A stretch of DNA of 64,000 nt from Methanomicrobiales archaeon. GTDB lineage: Archaea; Halobacteriota; Methanomicrobia; Methanomicrobiales; JACTUA01. Location of the stretch: NCBI GenBank assembly GCA_029907705.1, contig JARYLJ010000004.1:1-64000 (forward strand), written 5' to 3'. Positions 1 to 11,090 of this stretch are shown one piece after another (positions within the stretch are counted from its first letter, which is position 1; every line of letters starts with the position of its first letter). Under the pieces are notes generated by a model that was not told where the DNA came from, ran no database searches, and was given only the letters and a program-made list of their open reading frames with translations. A program made the translations under genes and the position numbers.

Positions 1-1
1 T

Positions 2-883
2 GGTACGGCAGCAAACATCGGCGACATCTACCGTTCGATTGCCGGCGAGCTGAAGGAAGTGGCAGGGGTTGATACAAAAATGAACCTCTCGTTTGAAAAT
101 ATTAACAGAACCTATGACAACTACACTTACACCATGGATGGACCAGAACTATTCGATTATCTGTACATCGATGGCACATCCACCCATGTGACAAGCTGGA
201 ACAATACGGTCAATCCCCTGGCAGGTTACCCGTTTACTATGGATCAGCGCTCCGAGTGGAACTCCATTCCTCCGTATCTCAATTTTAACGTGGGCAACAT
301 CAGCATCAACCAGACATGGCAGGCGACCTTCAGGCTGATCCCCAGGCTGGAGGGGAGCATCAGCATCTTCGGTCCCGAATCTACGGTTTCCTTCAATGGA
401 ATGGAAGGGAGGTATTATACACTGCTGCCCGACACCTTCGTGACGGTCATCGGGAACATGAGCGAGGAGATCGGCACCCAGGCGCTGGTGGATGTGGATA
501 TCACAGCGATTAATGGCAGTGGCATGATCGATCTCGACTGGGTACTTGTATACAATGGAACGAGGACGGTTAAGCAGGACATTAAATACAAATTCTCCGA
601 GGACAATGTGCTCTGGTCGTCGGACTGGATTCCCGTTGAAAGCCACTATATCCTTTTTGATGTAATTGGAGGGCCATATAACCAGAACACGTCCATCGAC
701 ATCAGACGCGAGACGAACTGGCCCATGTTCACGGTGATAAACTGCAGCGAGAACGTTATTGAGAAAGAAAAAGGATACATAAAGTTCAAGGTAGATGCGA
801 AGGAGCTCCCGAACGGGGACGATGGCAGCGATGAAGTAGATGCGTGTGTCCAATTTAAATTCGGGATGATTAAAATCACCTGA
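2..883 (+). CDS. C-terminal part of a VWA-domain-type (possibly exported) protein, truncated at window start
   Basis: Frame is open from base 2 (GTAANIGDIYRSIAGELKEVAGVDTKM), resembling the end of VWA domains; stop at 883. Confidence 0.55.
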   Translation, partial: GTAANIGDIYRSIAGELKEVAGVDTKMNLSFENINRTYDNYTYTMDGPELFDYLYIDGTSTHVTSWNNTVNPLAGYPFTMDQRSEWNSIPPYLNFNVGNISINQTWQATFRLIPRLEGSISIFGPESTVSFNGMEGRYYTLLPDTFVTVIGNMSEEIGTQALVDVDITAINGSGMIDLDWVLVYNGTRTVKQDIKYKFSEDNVLWSSDWIPVESHYILFDVIGGPYNQNTSIDIRRETNWPMFTVINCSENVIEKEKGYIKFKVDAKELPNGDDGSDEVDACVQFKFGMIKIT

Positions 884-1289
884 TTTTCATATCCCGACAA
901 TTCGACTTTTTTTCCTGAAGCCATCAGGGGCAGTAGAGGTCGCATAGCATCAATGGATCGATCGAGGGAACTCGAAAAATGCGCTGCGAATCAGGGTAGA
1001 TGTGGTGGGGGATAACTGGGTGTAGCGTGACGTAACGAGGTAGGCATTGCAGTTGCATCCATTGCCCTTCGTTTATAAGATTTCGTCGTATTTTCGCCGA
1101 TGGTCACTGATGTCAGATTCAACGAATTCCGAATGGTATCGTCAGTCGATTCAGACATTTGTGATTTATTCAGGAATACACAATTTTCGTTCGACAGACA
1201 TCGTTAAAACAAATCGCCGTGTCCATACAGGTTCCGAACATACTATAAACGATTATCTCCTATGCTGCCAAATATCTGACCGTATCCTG

Positions 1290-1640
1290 ATGGCCCGTAA
1301 ACAGACAAAGAAGAAGATAAAAATTAGCGGACCTCCTGCAAAGCACCGGCACGGTTACAGGGGCCGAATCGCCTCCAATGCATACGTGATAAACAGGGAG
1401 GACGTCCTGATCTACGAAAACGGAATCGCGACGCTCTTCCGGAACGGGGTTCCCATATATAAGAAGGAGATGAAGGAGGGCGAACTGGGCAGGTATATCC
1501 GCCTCATCGGGGACTATGGGGATACGGTGCTCGCAAAGCACTTCGAACCGGTTTCGATCAGGAAAGAGGAGAGCGGGACTGCCGAAGGCAGCGAAGGAGA
1601 GGCGGGAGTTCTTTCGGAAGGCGGAGACACCGATGCGTGA
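1290..1640 (+). CDS. hypothetical protein (MARKQTKKKIKISGPP...)
   Basis: ORF with internal ATG at 1290; charged low-complexity C-terminus. Confidence 0.45.
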   Translation: MARKQTKKKIKISGPPAKHRHGYRGRIASNAYVINREDVLIYENGIATLFRNGVPIYKKEMKEGELGRYIRLIGDYGDTVLAKHFEPVSIRKEESGTAEGSEGEAGVLSEGGDTDA

Positions 1641-1711
1641 TCGCCCGCCTGCCATCTCCAGTCTTTTCCGGATCGTTTTTCCATGCTTTTTTGATGGGGG
1701 GATATGATCCG

Positions 1712-2104
1712 ATGACAGATTGCGACCAGTGCGGCCTCTGCTGCCTGAACTATTCGGGCACATCGTGGGCGAGAACAACCGATCTGCTCCGCTGGCATGA
1801 CCTCGGGAGGAAGGATATCCTCAAGTTCGTCTCCATGGTCGACCTGGAAGGGAAGAGGGTCACGGGGGATCGGCTGAGCCGTGAGGAGCTCGGCAGGATC
1901 GAAAGGATAAACGGGTGGATCGATCCGGTGACGGGGCGCGAACTCTCACCGTGCCCCTTCCTCTCGGCGGAGCCGGACGGCAGGTACCGCTGCACCATAC
2001 ACCCGGTGAAACCGGAGACCTGCCGCCGGTTTCAGCACGAGGACTGGGCGATATTCGTCGCATATCGTGATATCTTCAGGGAGTACCGGGAGATCGATGG
2101 GTGA
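1712..2104 (+). CDS. YkgJ-family cysteine cluster protein
   Basis: CDQCGLCC N-terminal motif, later CPFL..CTIHPVKPETCR. Confidence 0.75.
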   Translation: MTDCDQCGLCCLNYSGTSWARTTDLLRWHDLGRKDILKFVSMVDLEGKRVTGDRLSREELGRIERINGWIDPVTGRELSPCPFLSAEPDGRYRCTIHPVKPETCRRFQHEDWAIFVAYRDIFREYREIDG

Positions 2105-3003
2105 TGGCAGATCATCCGATATTCGGGGAGCATGATCCTGCCTCCCCGAGTGGTTGATAAAAAAGACGACGAAACAGTCCTCGGTCGTTCGTATTACAGG
2201 GAAAGGCGCACATCCCCGCCCTCGCATTCCTGCAGGTGATCGGGTGGTGCACCTGGTGCCTGTCCATGTCTCTGATGATTTATTGTGGATACTGCAGGGG
2301 TATTTCCATCACGATCGATCACTGGATTGAACCCTTCGATTTTCGACGATCCATCAATGTCCGCTGATCATCTTTTTCTTCGATCAAACCTTTTTTCATA
2401 ACGCTGGTAAAAAATACACGCGATGATGGGGGATTCATGATATCGCTTATGTTAATAGGGCCTTATCGAACCGTGTGGTCACATGCATGCAGTATCCGGA
2501 TGATGGACATACAGCACCTCCGTCAGATTCTCAGTCTGTGCAGGGATCGCCCGAAGTTCGATCCGGATAGAACGGGAAAATCGCATGCCGGGGTGCCTGA
2601 ACGGCGGTGATGGGGCAGCGCGTCGCCCCCTGGAGCGTTCGATGCGATAAAAAACCATGGATATACGGCTGATCCCGATATATAAAATCGATGGAAACAC
2701 CTTTGGAAAAACCATCGAATCCATGGTGTATTTACTCGCAAAAGGTGAACGCATCCCTGTCCTTCGATCCGGCTCGTAACAGAGGTTCATCTGGGATCGA
2801 TTCATGGAGGGGGTAAATTGGATTTTGAGGCAGATTGCGGCGCATTCACGACTCAAAATAAATAAAGGTCCCTTCCAGAACATCCCCCCGAACAGGTTTG
2901 AAAAAAAACCATCGCTTTCCCGATATATTCAAAATCGCATATTTTTATCTCTACTGAATCAGATTCATCTCCATCATCCGTTGTATCGGAAGGTCGGAAT
3001 TGC

Positions 3004-3675
3004 ATGAAGGTGATCGGAATCAATGGCAGTCCGAAAGGGGCGAGGAGCCAGACCCTCAGGCTCGTGAATTCCGTGCTGGAGGGTGCACGAAGGGCTGGAG
3101 CGGATATCGAGTTCCTCGATCTCTGCAAGTTGAACATCAGTTACTGCATCGGATGCGATACCTGTCATGACCGAGGCAGGTGCATCCACGAGGATGATAT
3201 GGGGAGGATCATCTCAAAGATGATGGAATCGGAGGGATTCGTGCTGGGCTCCCCCGTATACATGGATGCGGTCACCGGCCAGATGAAGACATTTCTGGAT
3301 CGCCTCAACGATGCGGTCTACTGCCAGTCATTTCTCGGAAAATATGGCTGTGCGGTTGCCACGACGGAGTATTCGGGCCTGAACGAGGTGCTCGGTTACC
3401 TGGGCAGCATCATGCATAGGATGGGGGCGAGCACGGTCGGTGCGGTGGGAGCGGCCGTGGGACTGGACTCTGCCGCGATCTATCAGGCAGACCGGCGGGC
3501 ATTCGAGATGGGCCGTGAGCTTGTGAATGCGATCAGGGCGAAACGGGGATATCCTGATCAGGAGCGGACGAGGGCGGCATTCATGGGCAGGATGAAGCAT
3601 GTGATCCGGGCGCACAGAGAGGACTGGTTCCACGATTATCAGTACTGGAAGAGCATGGGGTGGCTGGAAGATTGA
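3004..3675 (+). CDS. flavodoxin-like NAD(P)H-dependent / iron-sulfur flavoprotein-type FMN reductase
   Basis: MKVIGINGSPKG..SQT, CIGCDTCHDRGRC, GSPVYMDAVTGQMKTFLDR. Confidence 0.8.
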   Translation: MKVIGINGSPKGARSQTLRLVNSVLEGARRAGADIEFLDLCKLNISYCIGCDTCHDRGRCIHEDDMGRIISKMMESEGFVLGSPVYMDAVTGQMKTFLDRLNDAVYCQSFLGKYGCAVATTEYSGLNEVLGYLGSIMHRMGASTVGAVGAAVGLDSAAIYQADRRAFEMGRELVNAIRAKRGYPDQERTRAAFMGRMKHVIRAHREDWFHDYQYWKSMGWLED

Positions 3676-3782
3676 TCTGAATCGCCCGAAAAACCCGGGC
3701 CTGGTCATTCTGTATAATACGGAAAGCAAGCAGTCTTTCGGCCCGCCCCCGGTCGCTGTCCGAATGCAATCCGATTTATAGT

Positions 3783-4706
3783 ATGGCACTCCATTTTCCA
3801 TTGCATATGGCAGACACGGAGTACAGAGTGGCGAAGGTCAGGGGGAAGGAGGTACCCTGGGATCCGGAGCAGATGAGGAGGGTGAGGGAGCACCCGTGCT
3901 TCTCGGAGGGTGCATGCCACGCATTCGGAAGGTGCCACCTGCCGGTGGCGCCGGCCTGCAACATCCAGTGCAATTACTGCATAAGGGACTTCGACTGCGT
4001 GAACGAGAGCCGGCCAGGAGTCACCACCAGAGTCCTGAAACCGGATGAAGCGGTGGAGATGCTCCGAAAGGCGCTCGAGAAGTTCCCATACATCAAAGTG
4101 GTGGGGATCGCCGGACCCGGCGAACCCCTGGCGAACGAGGAGACGTTCGAGACCCTGAGGCTGCTCCACGAGGAGTTCCCCAACGTGATCAAATGCATCA
4201 GCACGAACGGTCTGCTGCTCCCGGAAAAAATCGATCTGATCCACAAGTACGATGTGGGCAATATCACGGTCACCCTCAATGCGATCGATCCGGCGATAGG
4301 GGAGAAGATCTATTCGTGGATCAATTATCATGGCCGGAGGTACGAAGGGAGAAAGGCGGCAGAGATCCTTCTCGAAAATCAGCTGAAGGGGATCGAGATG
4401 GCAGTGGAGAGGAGGATGTTCGTGAAGATCAATACCGTCTATATTCCCGGAATCAACGAAGATCATATACCTGAAATCGCAAAGAAGGTCGGGGAGATGG
4501 GAGTCTATAATTTCAATGTGATACCCCTGATCCCGCAGTACCGGTTCGAGCACATCGCCCCGCCCACCATGGCGATGAAACGAAAGATGCAGGACGAATG
4601 TGCAAAATACGTCAGGCAGATGCGCCATTGCGCGCGGTGCCGTGCAGACGCGATCGGCAAGCTGGGGCAGGATATGCAGTCCTGTCTCTATTCAGAGGAG
4701 AAGTAA
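3783..4706 (+). CDS. nifB: NifB-type radical SAM protein
   Basis: HLPVAPACNIQCNYCIRDFDCVNESRPGVTT and GIAGPGEPLAN motifs typical of NifB. Confidence 0.85.
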   Translation: MALHFPLHMADTEYRVAKVRGKEVPWDPEQMRRVREHPCFSEGACHAFGRCHLPVAPACNIQCNYCIRDFDCVNESRPGVTTRVLKPDEAVEMLRKALEKFPYIKVVGIAGPGEPLANEETFETLRLLHEEFPNVIKCISTNGLLLPEKIDLIHKYDVGNITVTLNAIDPAIGEKIYSWINYHGRRYEGRKAAEILLENQLKGIEMAVERRMFVKINTVYIPGINEDHIPEIAKKVGEMGVYNFNVIPLIPQYRFEHIAPPTMAMKRKMQDECAKYVRQMRHCARCRADAIGKLGQDMQSCLYSEEK

Positions 4707-5268
4707 CGGCTGAAAAGACCTCTCTCTTTTTTTTAAAATCAATCATCACTGGCCCATACCGCAGGAGATGCGCCGGTATGCCGCAGCAGGCAGTCGGGCT
4801 ACGCGAATCCTGGTATCGCGGAGTGGCAGGCTGATGGAACCACACGGGTTTTTGCCTGAACATGGATCCGTTCAGATATCAATTGATAGAAAAAAATTAC
4901 CGGATATTGCCCTCCCTCATTTTTTTCACGCCGGTCGAATGCTCACGGTGATCTGCACTCCCCCGCCCCTGCCGCTCCTCTGCCCCCGCATGTGATACGG
5001 TATCACGGCAGATCTCCGAAGATGGAGGTTGGACGTCCCTGGTGACACTCGTTATGCAATCACCTGCGTTTATCCGTACGATTGAAATCACGGGTATTCC
5101 GGGTGAAGGAATGATGAAAGGGCCCCGATGGAGGGCGAAAAATGGGGTCGGACCAATTATTAACTGAACACTCATATTCCAACCGGGGGTGTGCGGGCGA
5201 TCCAGAAGTTGTGCCGGGCTCTTCAGGTGCTCGAGGCTGAAAAGCGAATGTGCTCTATAAAACATCGA

Positions 5269-6063
5269 TCATGCGCACAGGATCTGCCCGTCTTCCACGA
5301 GTGTGAAATGCCTTCCCCAGGGCGTTCGCTCCACCATCGATCTGGCTCTTCTGGACAGGATATCGCGATGGCGGGGCATCGCAAGTATGATGAACACCCG
5401 GGCGCCGCCCCGGTGGTAGCGCAGCAGACAGGTCTTCACACCCTCGATCCGGTACTCGTGCAATCTGCGGAACAGCGCATCGATCTGCACAGCTGCCGGC
5501 ACCCTCCTGGAGAGATGGTGATAGAGCACGGCGCTACTGCCCCGGGCACAGAAACGGGCAATCTCTTCCAGAGAGGCGTATTTGACGCTCTCCTTCCGGG
5601 AAAGAGGCATCCCCAGCGGCATCAGGCCGTTGTCGGGGTCCAGGTAGACGATATCCGCCCCTCTCGTGGAGGCGAGCGCCCTCTGCACCCAGATCTCCCT
5701 CGATTCAGAGGAGTGCTTCCCAGACTTTCTATTTTCTGGAACTGGCAGTATCTCCTCGAAGTAAGCCGTCCCCTCAGGGAAGAGGCGGGAGTCACGGATG
5801 CAGGCGATCGAACGCTCGCTGCATATGGCGATCTCCCGAAGAGAGTCGAAGAGTTCCGGATCGCAGGATCGCAAGCGATGCCCCACATCATACAGATACC
5901 TGGTCTTCTTCCCATCTTTTGCCGCCTTATCGGCAGAGGCGAGGTACCAGACGATCCCCAGGGAGAGGGTTATGCAATTATCCTTTCCGCTCGCGCCAGT
6001 CAGCATGCGCAGGAGACCGTACTTGCCGAAGTCGCCGATATCGCAGATGAAGCGGTTCTGCAT
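5269..6063 (-). CDS. hypothetical protein (MQNRFICDIGDFGKYGLLR...IVYLDPDNGL)
   Basis: Long ORF; ATG at 6063 is the likely start, though the frame is open to 6369. Confidence 0.55.
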   Translation of the reverse strand: MQNRFICDIGDFGKYGLLRMLTGASGKDNCITLSLGIVWYLASADKAAKDGKKTRYLYDVGHRLRSCDPELFDSLREIAICSERSIACIRDSRLFPEGTAYFEEILPVPENRKSGKHSSESREIWVQRALASTRGADIVYLDPDNGLMPLGMPLSRKESVKYASLEEIARFCARGSSAVLYHHLSRRVPAAVQIDALFRRLHEYRIEGVKTCLLRYHRGGARVFIILAMPRHRDILSRRARSMVERTPWGRHFTLVEDGQILCA

Positions 6064-6506
6064 CTGTGCACTCCCAAACCGGAGTATCGCATGGACGGGC
6101 AATATTATCATCTCTGCCTCTACTTCCAGAGCTCGATTCACCGATGATTGTGCAAAATTCTTGCCAGGGGAAACCATGCACCACACCTCCAACGGGCCCA
6201 CGCACGAAAATGTTCCGGGAGGCTCATGTTGAAAGATTATACCCTTCGAACCAGGGCAATCCACTCCGCATCCCATCAGGGTATGCGTCGAGGAGAAATG
6301 CAGATCATTCACGAGATGCCCGTGAATCATCGCTGCAGGCTTCCGTCTGCCATACGTCTGGTGCCGCATCCTCGACGGATGGGATACAGGGCTAATGAAA
6401 TGTACGTAAAGGAAAAAGGTGCAATCGAATGGCCGGTATCCACGATGAAGGGAATCGTATCCCGTATTGCCTGAATGTGAATGGTTTTTTAGACGGATGC
6501 CGAGGG

Positions 6507-7403
6507 ATGAGGGTGGATCAAATCCCGACAGGTTCGATCACCCTCCTGCACGATCAGCCCTTCGACCTCGATCTAACACTCGGCTGCGGGCAGGTCTTCC
6601 GGTGGGCAAGGAAGGACGGCTGGTGGGCAGGAGTCGTGGGGGATCGCCTGATCAGGGTGCGGCAGGAAGGACGGCGCATCTTCTTCGAAGGCGCAGGGAA
6701 GAACTTCATCAGGGATTATTTTCAGCTCGACCTCGATCTCGAGGCGATCACCTCTTCATTCGACCGGGACGATGTGATCCACCGGGCAATAGAGGGATGC
6801 AGAGGGCTCCGTATCGTCCGGCAGCCTGCATGGGAGTGCACCATCTCCTTCATTTGTGCGACCTGCTCGAGCATTCCGATGATAAAGCGGAGGATCGAGA
6901 TGATCTGCCAGAAGATGGGAGAGAGGCTGAGCGGTCCAGCCAGCGATTATTATCGTTTTCCTTCGCCCGAAGACCTCGCGGTGACGGATCCGGCGATCCT
7001 GAAAGAGTGCAGGGCCGGGTATCGCGGGGAATACATCAGGCAAGCGGCGGCTCGGATCTCCACGGATGGAGGATGGGAAGAACGCATCCACTCCCTTTCA
7101 TATCCGGAGGCGAGAGAGGAGCTGATGACGCTCCCCGGTGTGGGAAAGAAGGCAGCAGACTGCATCCTGCTCTTCGCATTCGGCCGCTACGAGGCATTTC
7201 CCGTGGATGTGTGGATACAGAGGATCATGCAGGCGAATTATCCGGAGGCGATGGAGGGGAGGGGAGATCCCTGCAGCAGAATCGGACGCTTCGCAAGGCA
7301 TTACTTCGGCCCCTACGCAGGCTATGCACAGGAGTACCTGTACGCCTCACGGTTTACGTTCCTGTCTCCCAGCCGGAGAGATAAGCGCGCTGGGCCTCTG
7401 TGA
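6507..7403 (+). CDS. 8-oxoguanine DNA glycosylase (OGG1-like, HhH-GPD)
   Basis: [40 protein letters not shown] (HhH + catalytic K/D). Confidence 0.85.
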   Translation: MRVDQIPTGSITLLHDQPFDLDLTLGCGQVFRWARKDGWWAGVVGDRLIRVRQEGRRIFFEGAGKNFIRDYFQLDLDLEAITSSFDRDDVIHRAIEGCRGLRIVRQPAWECTISFICATCSSIPMIKRRIEMICQKMGERLSGPASDYYRFPSPEDLAVTDPAILKECRAGYRGEYIRQAAARISTDGGWEERIHSLSYPEAREELMTLPGVGKKAADCILLFAFGRYEAFPVDVWIQRIMQANYPEAMEGRGDPCSRIGRFARHYFGPYAGYAQEYLYASRFTFLSPSRRDKRAGPL

Positions 7404-8598
7404 GCCGGTCGATCTCCAGTCCCATAGAAGCCAGCTTGAGTTGCGCCACCCGTTCGTCGATCTCGGACGGGACGTCATGGACGCCGGGGGAGAGCGCACC
7501 GCCATGGCGCGCAAGGTACGAGGCACTCAGTCCCTGAAGTGCGAAGCTGAGATCCATCACCTCGATCGGATGGCCCATCCCCTTCGGCGTAGCGAGGTTC
7601 ACCAGCCGCCCCTCCGCGAGGAGATGGATCAGGCGATCCCCGACTCGGAAGGTGGAGATGCCATCACGCTCCTCGATCAGCTTCGTATGCGTCTGCAGCC
7701 ACTTCACATCGATCTCGACGTTGAAGTGCCCTGCGTTCGCGAGCAGCGCGCCGTCCTTCATCAGGGGGAAGTGCCGGGCAGTGATCACATCCCTGTTTCC
7801 GGTCGTCGTAATGAAGATCTCACCGTGGACGGCGGCCTCTTCCATCGGCATCACCTCGAATCCGTCCATGTGCGCCTCGAGTGCCCTCCTCGGGTCCACC
7901 TCGGTCACGGTCACGCGGGCGCCCAGTGCACGGGCTTTTCTCGCCACCCCCCTACCGCAGAAGCCATACCCGGCGACCACCAGCCTCCTGCCTGCGAGGA
8001 GGAGATTTGTCGTCGTCATGATCGCGGTCAGCGTGCTCTCGCCCGTACCGTGGACATTGTCGAAGTAGCGTTTCATAGGGGTGTCGTTCACGGCGATGAC
8101 CGGGATCTCGAGTCTGCCATCCGCTGCCATGGAGCGGAGCCTGTGAATGCCCGTGGTGGTCTCCTCGCAGCCTCCGATCACCCCGTCGAGCGCATCCCTT
8201 CGTGCAGTATGCATCCTCTGGATGAGATCCATGCCGTCGTCGATCGTGATCGCCGGTTTTGCATCCAGCACACGATCGATGGCCGCATAGTACTCCTGCA
8301 CCGACGCACCTCTCTTCGCATAGCATGCGATGCCCTCCCGCGTGTTCAGGGCGGCGGCCACGTCGTCCTGCGTGGAGAGCGGGTTGCAGCCCGTGATATG
8401 CACCTCTGCGCCTGCAGCACGCAGCGTCTCCACCAGAACCGCGGTCTTCGCCTCCACGTGAAGCGCCATGCCCACCACCATGCCAAGGAGCGGGTGCTCC
8501 CTTTCGAATTCCTTCCTTATCGACATGAGGACTGGCATATACTGCCGCGCCCATGCGATCTTACGATCGCCGCTTCCAGTCAGTTCATTCTCCTTCAT
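7354..8598 (-). CDS. ahcY: S-adenosyl/S-inosyl-homocysteine hydrolase
   Basis: [54 protein letters not shown]. Confidence 0.9.
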   Translation of the reverse strand: MKENELTGSGDRKIAWARQYMPVLMSIRKEFEREHPLLGMVVGMALHVEAKTAVLVETLRAAGAEVHITGCNPLSTQDDVAAALNTREGIACYAKRGASVQEYYAAIDRVLDAKPAITIDDGMDLIQRMHTARRDALDGVIGGCEETTTGIHRLRSMAADGRLEIPVIAVNDTPMKRYFDNVHGTGESTLTAIMTTTNLLLAGRRLVVAGYGFCGRGVARKARALGARVTVTEVDPRRALEAHMDGFEVMPMEEAAVHGEIFITTTGNRDVITARHFPLMKDGALLANAGHFNVEIDVKWLQTHTKLIEERDGISTFRVGDRLIHLLAEGRLVNLATPKGMGHPIEVMDLSFALQGLSASYLARHGGALSPGVHDVPSEIDERVAQLKLASMGLEIDRLTEAQRAYLSGWETGT

Positions 8599-8685
8599 TC
8601 GGCCCCTACGTCTCCTTTCCTCGATCGTTATGCCTGTCGTTGCTCTTCACAAGTCTATTATTGAATCATCCGCGATTATTACTGC

Positions 8686-9492
8686 ATGGTACTCACGCGA
8701 AGGATCATTCCCTGCCTGGACCTCAAGGACGGCAGGGTGGTGAAGGGGAAGCACTTCGAGGAGCTGCGGGATGCCGGCGATCCGGTCGCACTGGCGCAGC
8801 GTTACAACGAACAGGGTGCAGACGAGGTGGTGTTTCTCGACATCACCGCCTCGAAGGAGAAGCGGGGCATCATCATCGATCTCATCAGAAGGGCGGCCGA
8901 TGAGCTCTTCCTGCCCCTTACGGTGGGAGGGGGGATCAGGAACCTCGAGGATATCCAGCAGATACTCCGTGCGGGGGCTGACAAGGTGAGCATCAATACG
9001 AGTGCGGTGAACGATCCCTCGCTCGTCCACAGAAGTGCCGGGCGATTCGGGACCCAGTGCATCGTCGTCGCCGTGGATGTGAAGCGCAACTACACGATGA
9101 AAGACGGGGCGACGCCGATCGGGCTGAAAGACGGCCGGACGTGCTGGTACGAGGTGGTCACGTACGGGGGCAGCCGGACCACAGGCATCGATGCCATCGA
9201 GTGGGTGAAGAGGGTGGAGGAACTCGGTGCAGGGGAGATCCTGCTCACCAGCATGGAGACGGATGGCACGAAGGACGGTTACGATCTGCCGGTGACGAGG
9301 GCAGTTGCTGAGGCGGTGGGTATACCTGTCATCGCATCGGGGGGTGTGGGCGCGCTCGAGCATTTCTACGAGGGTTTCGTGGAAGGGAAGGCGGATGCAT
9401 GCCTGGCGGCGAGTGTCTTCCACTATGGTGAACTCACCATAGGCCGGGTGAAGGAGTACCTCGCCTCCCGGGGAATCCCGGTACGGCTCTGA
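8686..9492 (+). CDS. hisF: imidazole glycerol phosphate synthase subunit HisF
   Basis: [21 protein letters not shown]...[10 protein letters not shown]. Confidence 0.95.
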   Translation: MVLTRRIIPCLDLKDGRVVKGKHFEELRDAGDPVALAQRYNEQGADEVVFLDITASKEKRGIIIDLIRRAADELFLPLTVGGGIRNLEDIQQILRAGADKVSINTSAVNDPSLVHRSAGRFGTQCIVVAVDVKRNYTMKDGATPIGLKDGRTCWYEVVTYGGSRTTGIDAIEWVKRVEELGAGEILLTSMETDGTKDGYDLPVTRAVAEAVGIPVIASGGVGALEHFYEGFVEGKADACLAASVFHYGELTIGRVKEYLASRGIPVRL

Positions 9493-11086
9493 GGTCCAGC
9501 TCGAATCCCGCCGTGGGCTGTTCGAGTCCGAATGCATTCAGCACCGCAGGGTGGATCTCTCCGAATACGCCCCTCTCCTCTCCGCCGATGATCAGATCCC
9601 CTCTCCTCCCCCCGAGAAAGGCATTGTCGGACGACTCGATCGTCCGGTAGGGGAGCCCGAGCTCCCTGCAGAGCGCATCGACCGTGGCGAATATCTCGCT
9701 GAAGTTCGCATCCCTGTGCATGCTCACACCCGCGACCGTCTGGTGGGTGCGATCGCCCTTCACCACATCTCCGGTGGCGAAGATGCGCTGGGGCAGCTGT
9801 CTGTGGAGGTTCAGGGTGAGCGCCTCCATGAGCAGAGGCAGCAGATCGGTCCGAACGACGGTCTGCTCCTCGCTGATGGGATGCATGAGCCGCAGCACAT
9901 CCGGATTCGTTTCACGTCCCATCTTTCGATATAACACCCTCTCGTTCGTCAGGGTGAAGGGAACCATCTCATGGTAGCCGAGACCGGCCATGATCTCACG
10001 CACCGAGCTTTCCAGTTCCATCACCGCATGGGGCCTTCCGGTCGTGCAGGTGGGAGGCAAGACGGGAGCCATATGGTCGTAACCGAATCCGATCGCCACA
10101 TCCTCGAAGAGGTCCCAGTCATGCATGATATCGGCCCTGTAACAGGGGATTTGTACAGTGATCCTGTCCTCCTCCGGGAATGCGTCGTACCTCATCGCAT
10201 GCAGGCAATCAGCCATCTCCTCTGGCGTAAGCTCGATGCCCAGGAGTCCGCTGCACTCCTTCACCGAGACGGATCTCCGATCGGGTTCGAGGGAGGGGAC
10301 CTCCTCATCCCCGATGGTCACGCTCTCGATCCTCGCCCCCGTCTCGACGAAGGCAGTGCATATGATGTTCACGGCGGTCATCACCGCTCTCCGGTCCGTT
10401 CCCGTTGTATCGAGCAGAACATTCCTGGTATCTGTCGTCACCCTGGTGAGTTCGCCGTTGATGATCGGCGGGAATGAGAGGACATTATCTCTGGAATCGA
10501 CGATGAGTGGGTATTTCGGGAACGGTCTCACCAGGTGCGCGTACTCGATCCCCTTCGGATGCCTCCTGAGCATCTCATCCATAGTCATCTCCTCTGAAAA
10601 GTCGAGGGGGATGAACGAGCGTTCGGGTTCGGAGGCGATATACCTGAATGGCGGGATGACGCGATCGAGGTCGTGAATACCGATCGCCACCTTCCGTCTC
10701 CCCCTCCCCACCGCCCAGTGGAGCGCCTCCTGCAGCCCCATCAGGCTTGCGATCGAGTCCTCGTCGAAACTCACTTCTCTGATGATGGCAGAACCGAGGT
10801 ACGGTCTGATCTCTCTCAGGCCCGGATCGATGGTGAACCGGATTCCCGAGCGCCCGACCCGGTAACGGGGCATACCCGTTTCGATGCCCAGGAAACCTCT
10901 GAGCGCCCTCGCAACCCCCTCGGTGCAGTATAGATCCGGACGGTTCGCGAAGAACTCGACCGCGGCCTCATCCCCCTCGATCCTCTCGATATCGGCACCA
11001 AACATTGGAATTCTTTCGAGGATCCTCTCCCGCCCCGTCCCGACAAGCCTCTCCAGATAGGTAAGAGGCAGTGTGATGACCGGCAT
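9434..11086 (-). CDS. pheT: phenylalanine--tRNA ligase beta subunit
   Basis: [16 protein letters not shown]...[22 protein letters not shown]; adjacent to pheS. Confidence 0.93.
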   Translation of the reverse strand: MPVITLPLTYLERLVGTGRERILERIPMFGADIERIEGDEAAVEFFANRPDLYCTEGVARALRGFLGIETGMPRYRVGRSGIRFTIDPGLREIRPYLGSAIIREVSFDEDSIASLMGLQEALHWAVGRGRRKVAIGIHDLDRVIPPFRYIASEPERSFIPLDFSEEMTMDEMLRRHPKGIEYAHLVRPFPKYPLIVDSRDNVLSFPPIINGELTRVTTDTRNVLLDTTGTDRRAVMTAVNIICTAFVETGARIESVTIGDEEVPSLEPDRRSVSVKECSGLLGIELTPEEMADCLHAMRYDAFPEEDRITVQIPCYRADIMHDWDLFEDVAIGFGYDHMAPVLPPTCTTGRPHAVMELESSVREIMAGLGYHEMVPFTLTNERVLYRKMGRETNPDVLRLMHPISEEQTVVRTDLLPLLMEALTLNLHRQLPQRIFATGDVVKGDRTHQTVAGVSMHRDANFSEIFATVDALCRELGLPYRTIESSDNAFLGGRRGDLIIGGEERGVFGEIHPAVLNAFGLEQPTAGFELDLRAVPGFPGRRGTPSPGLW

Positions 11087-11090
11087 CCTC

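Noticed and set aside
6225-6270. tRNA T-arm-like CTGGTTCGAAGG on the minus strand
   Set aside because: No complete cloverleaf or acceptor stem could be assembled around it.
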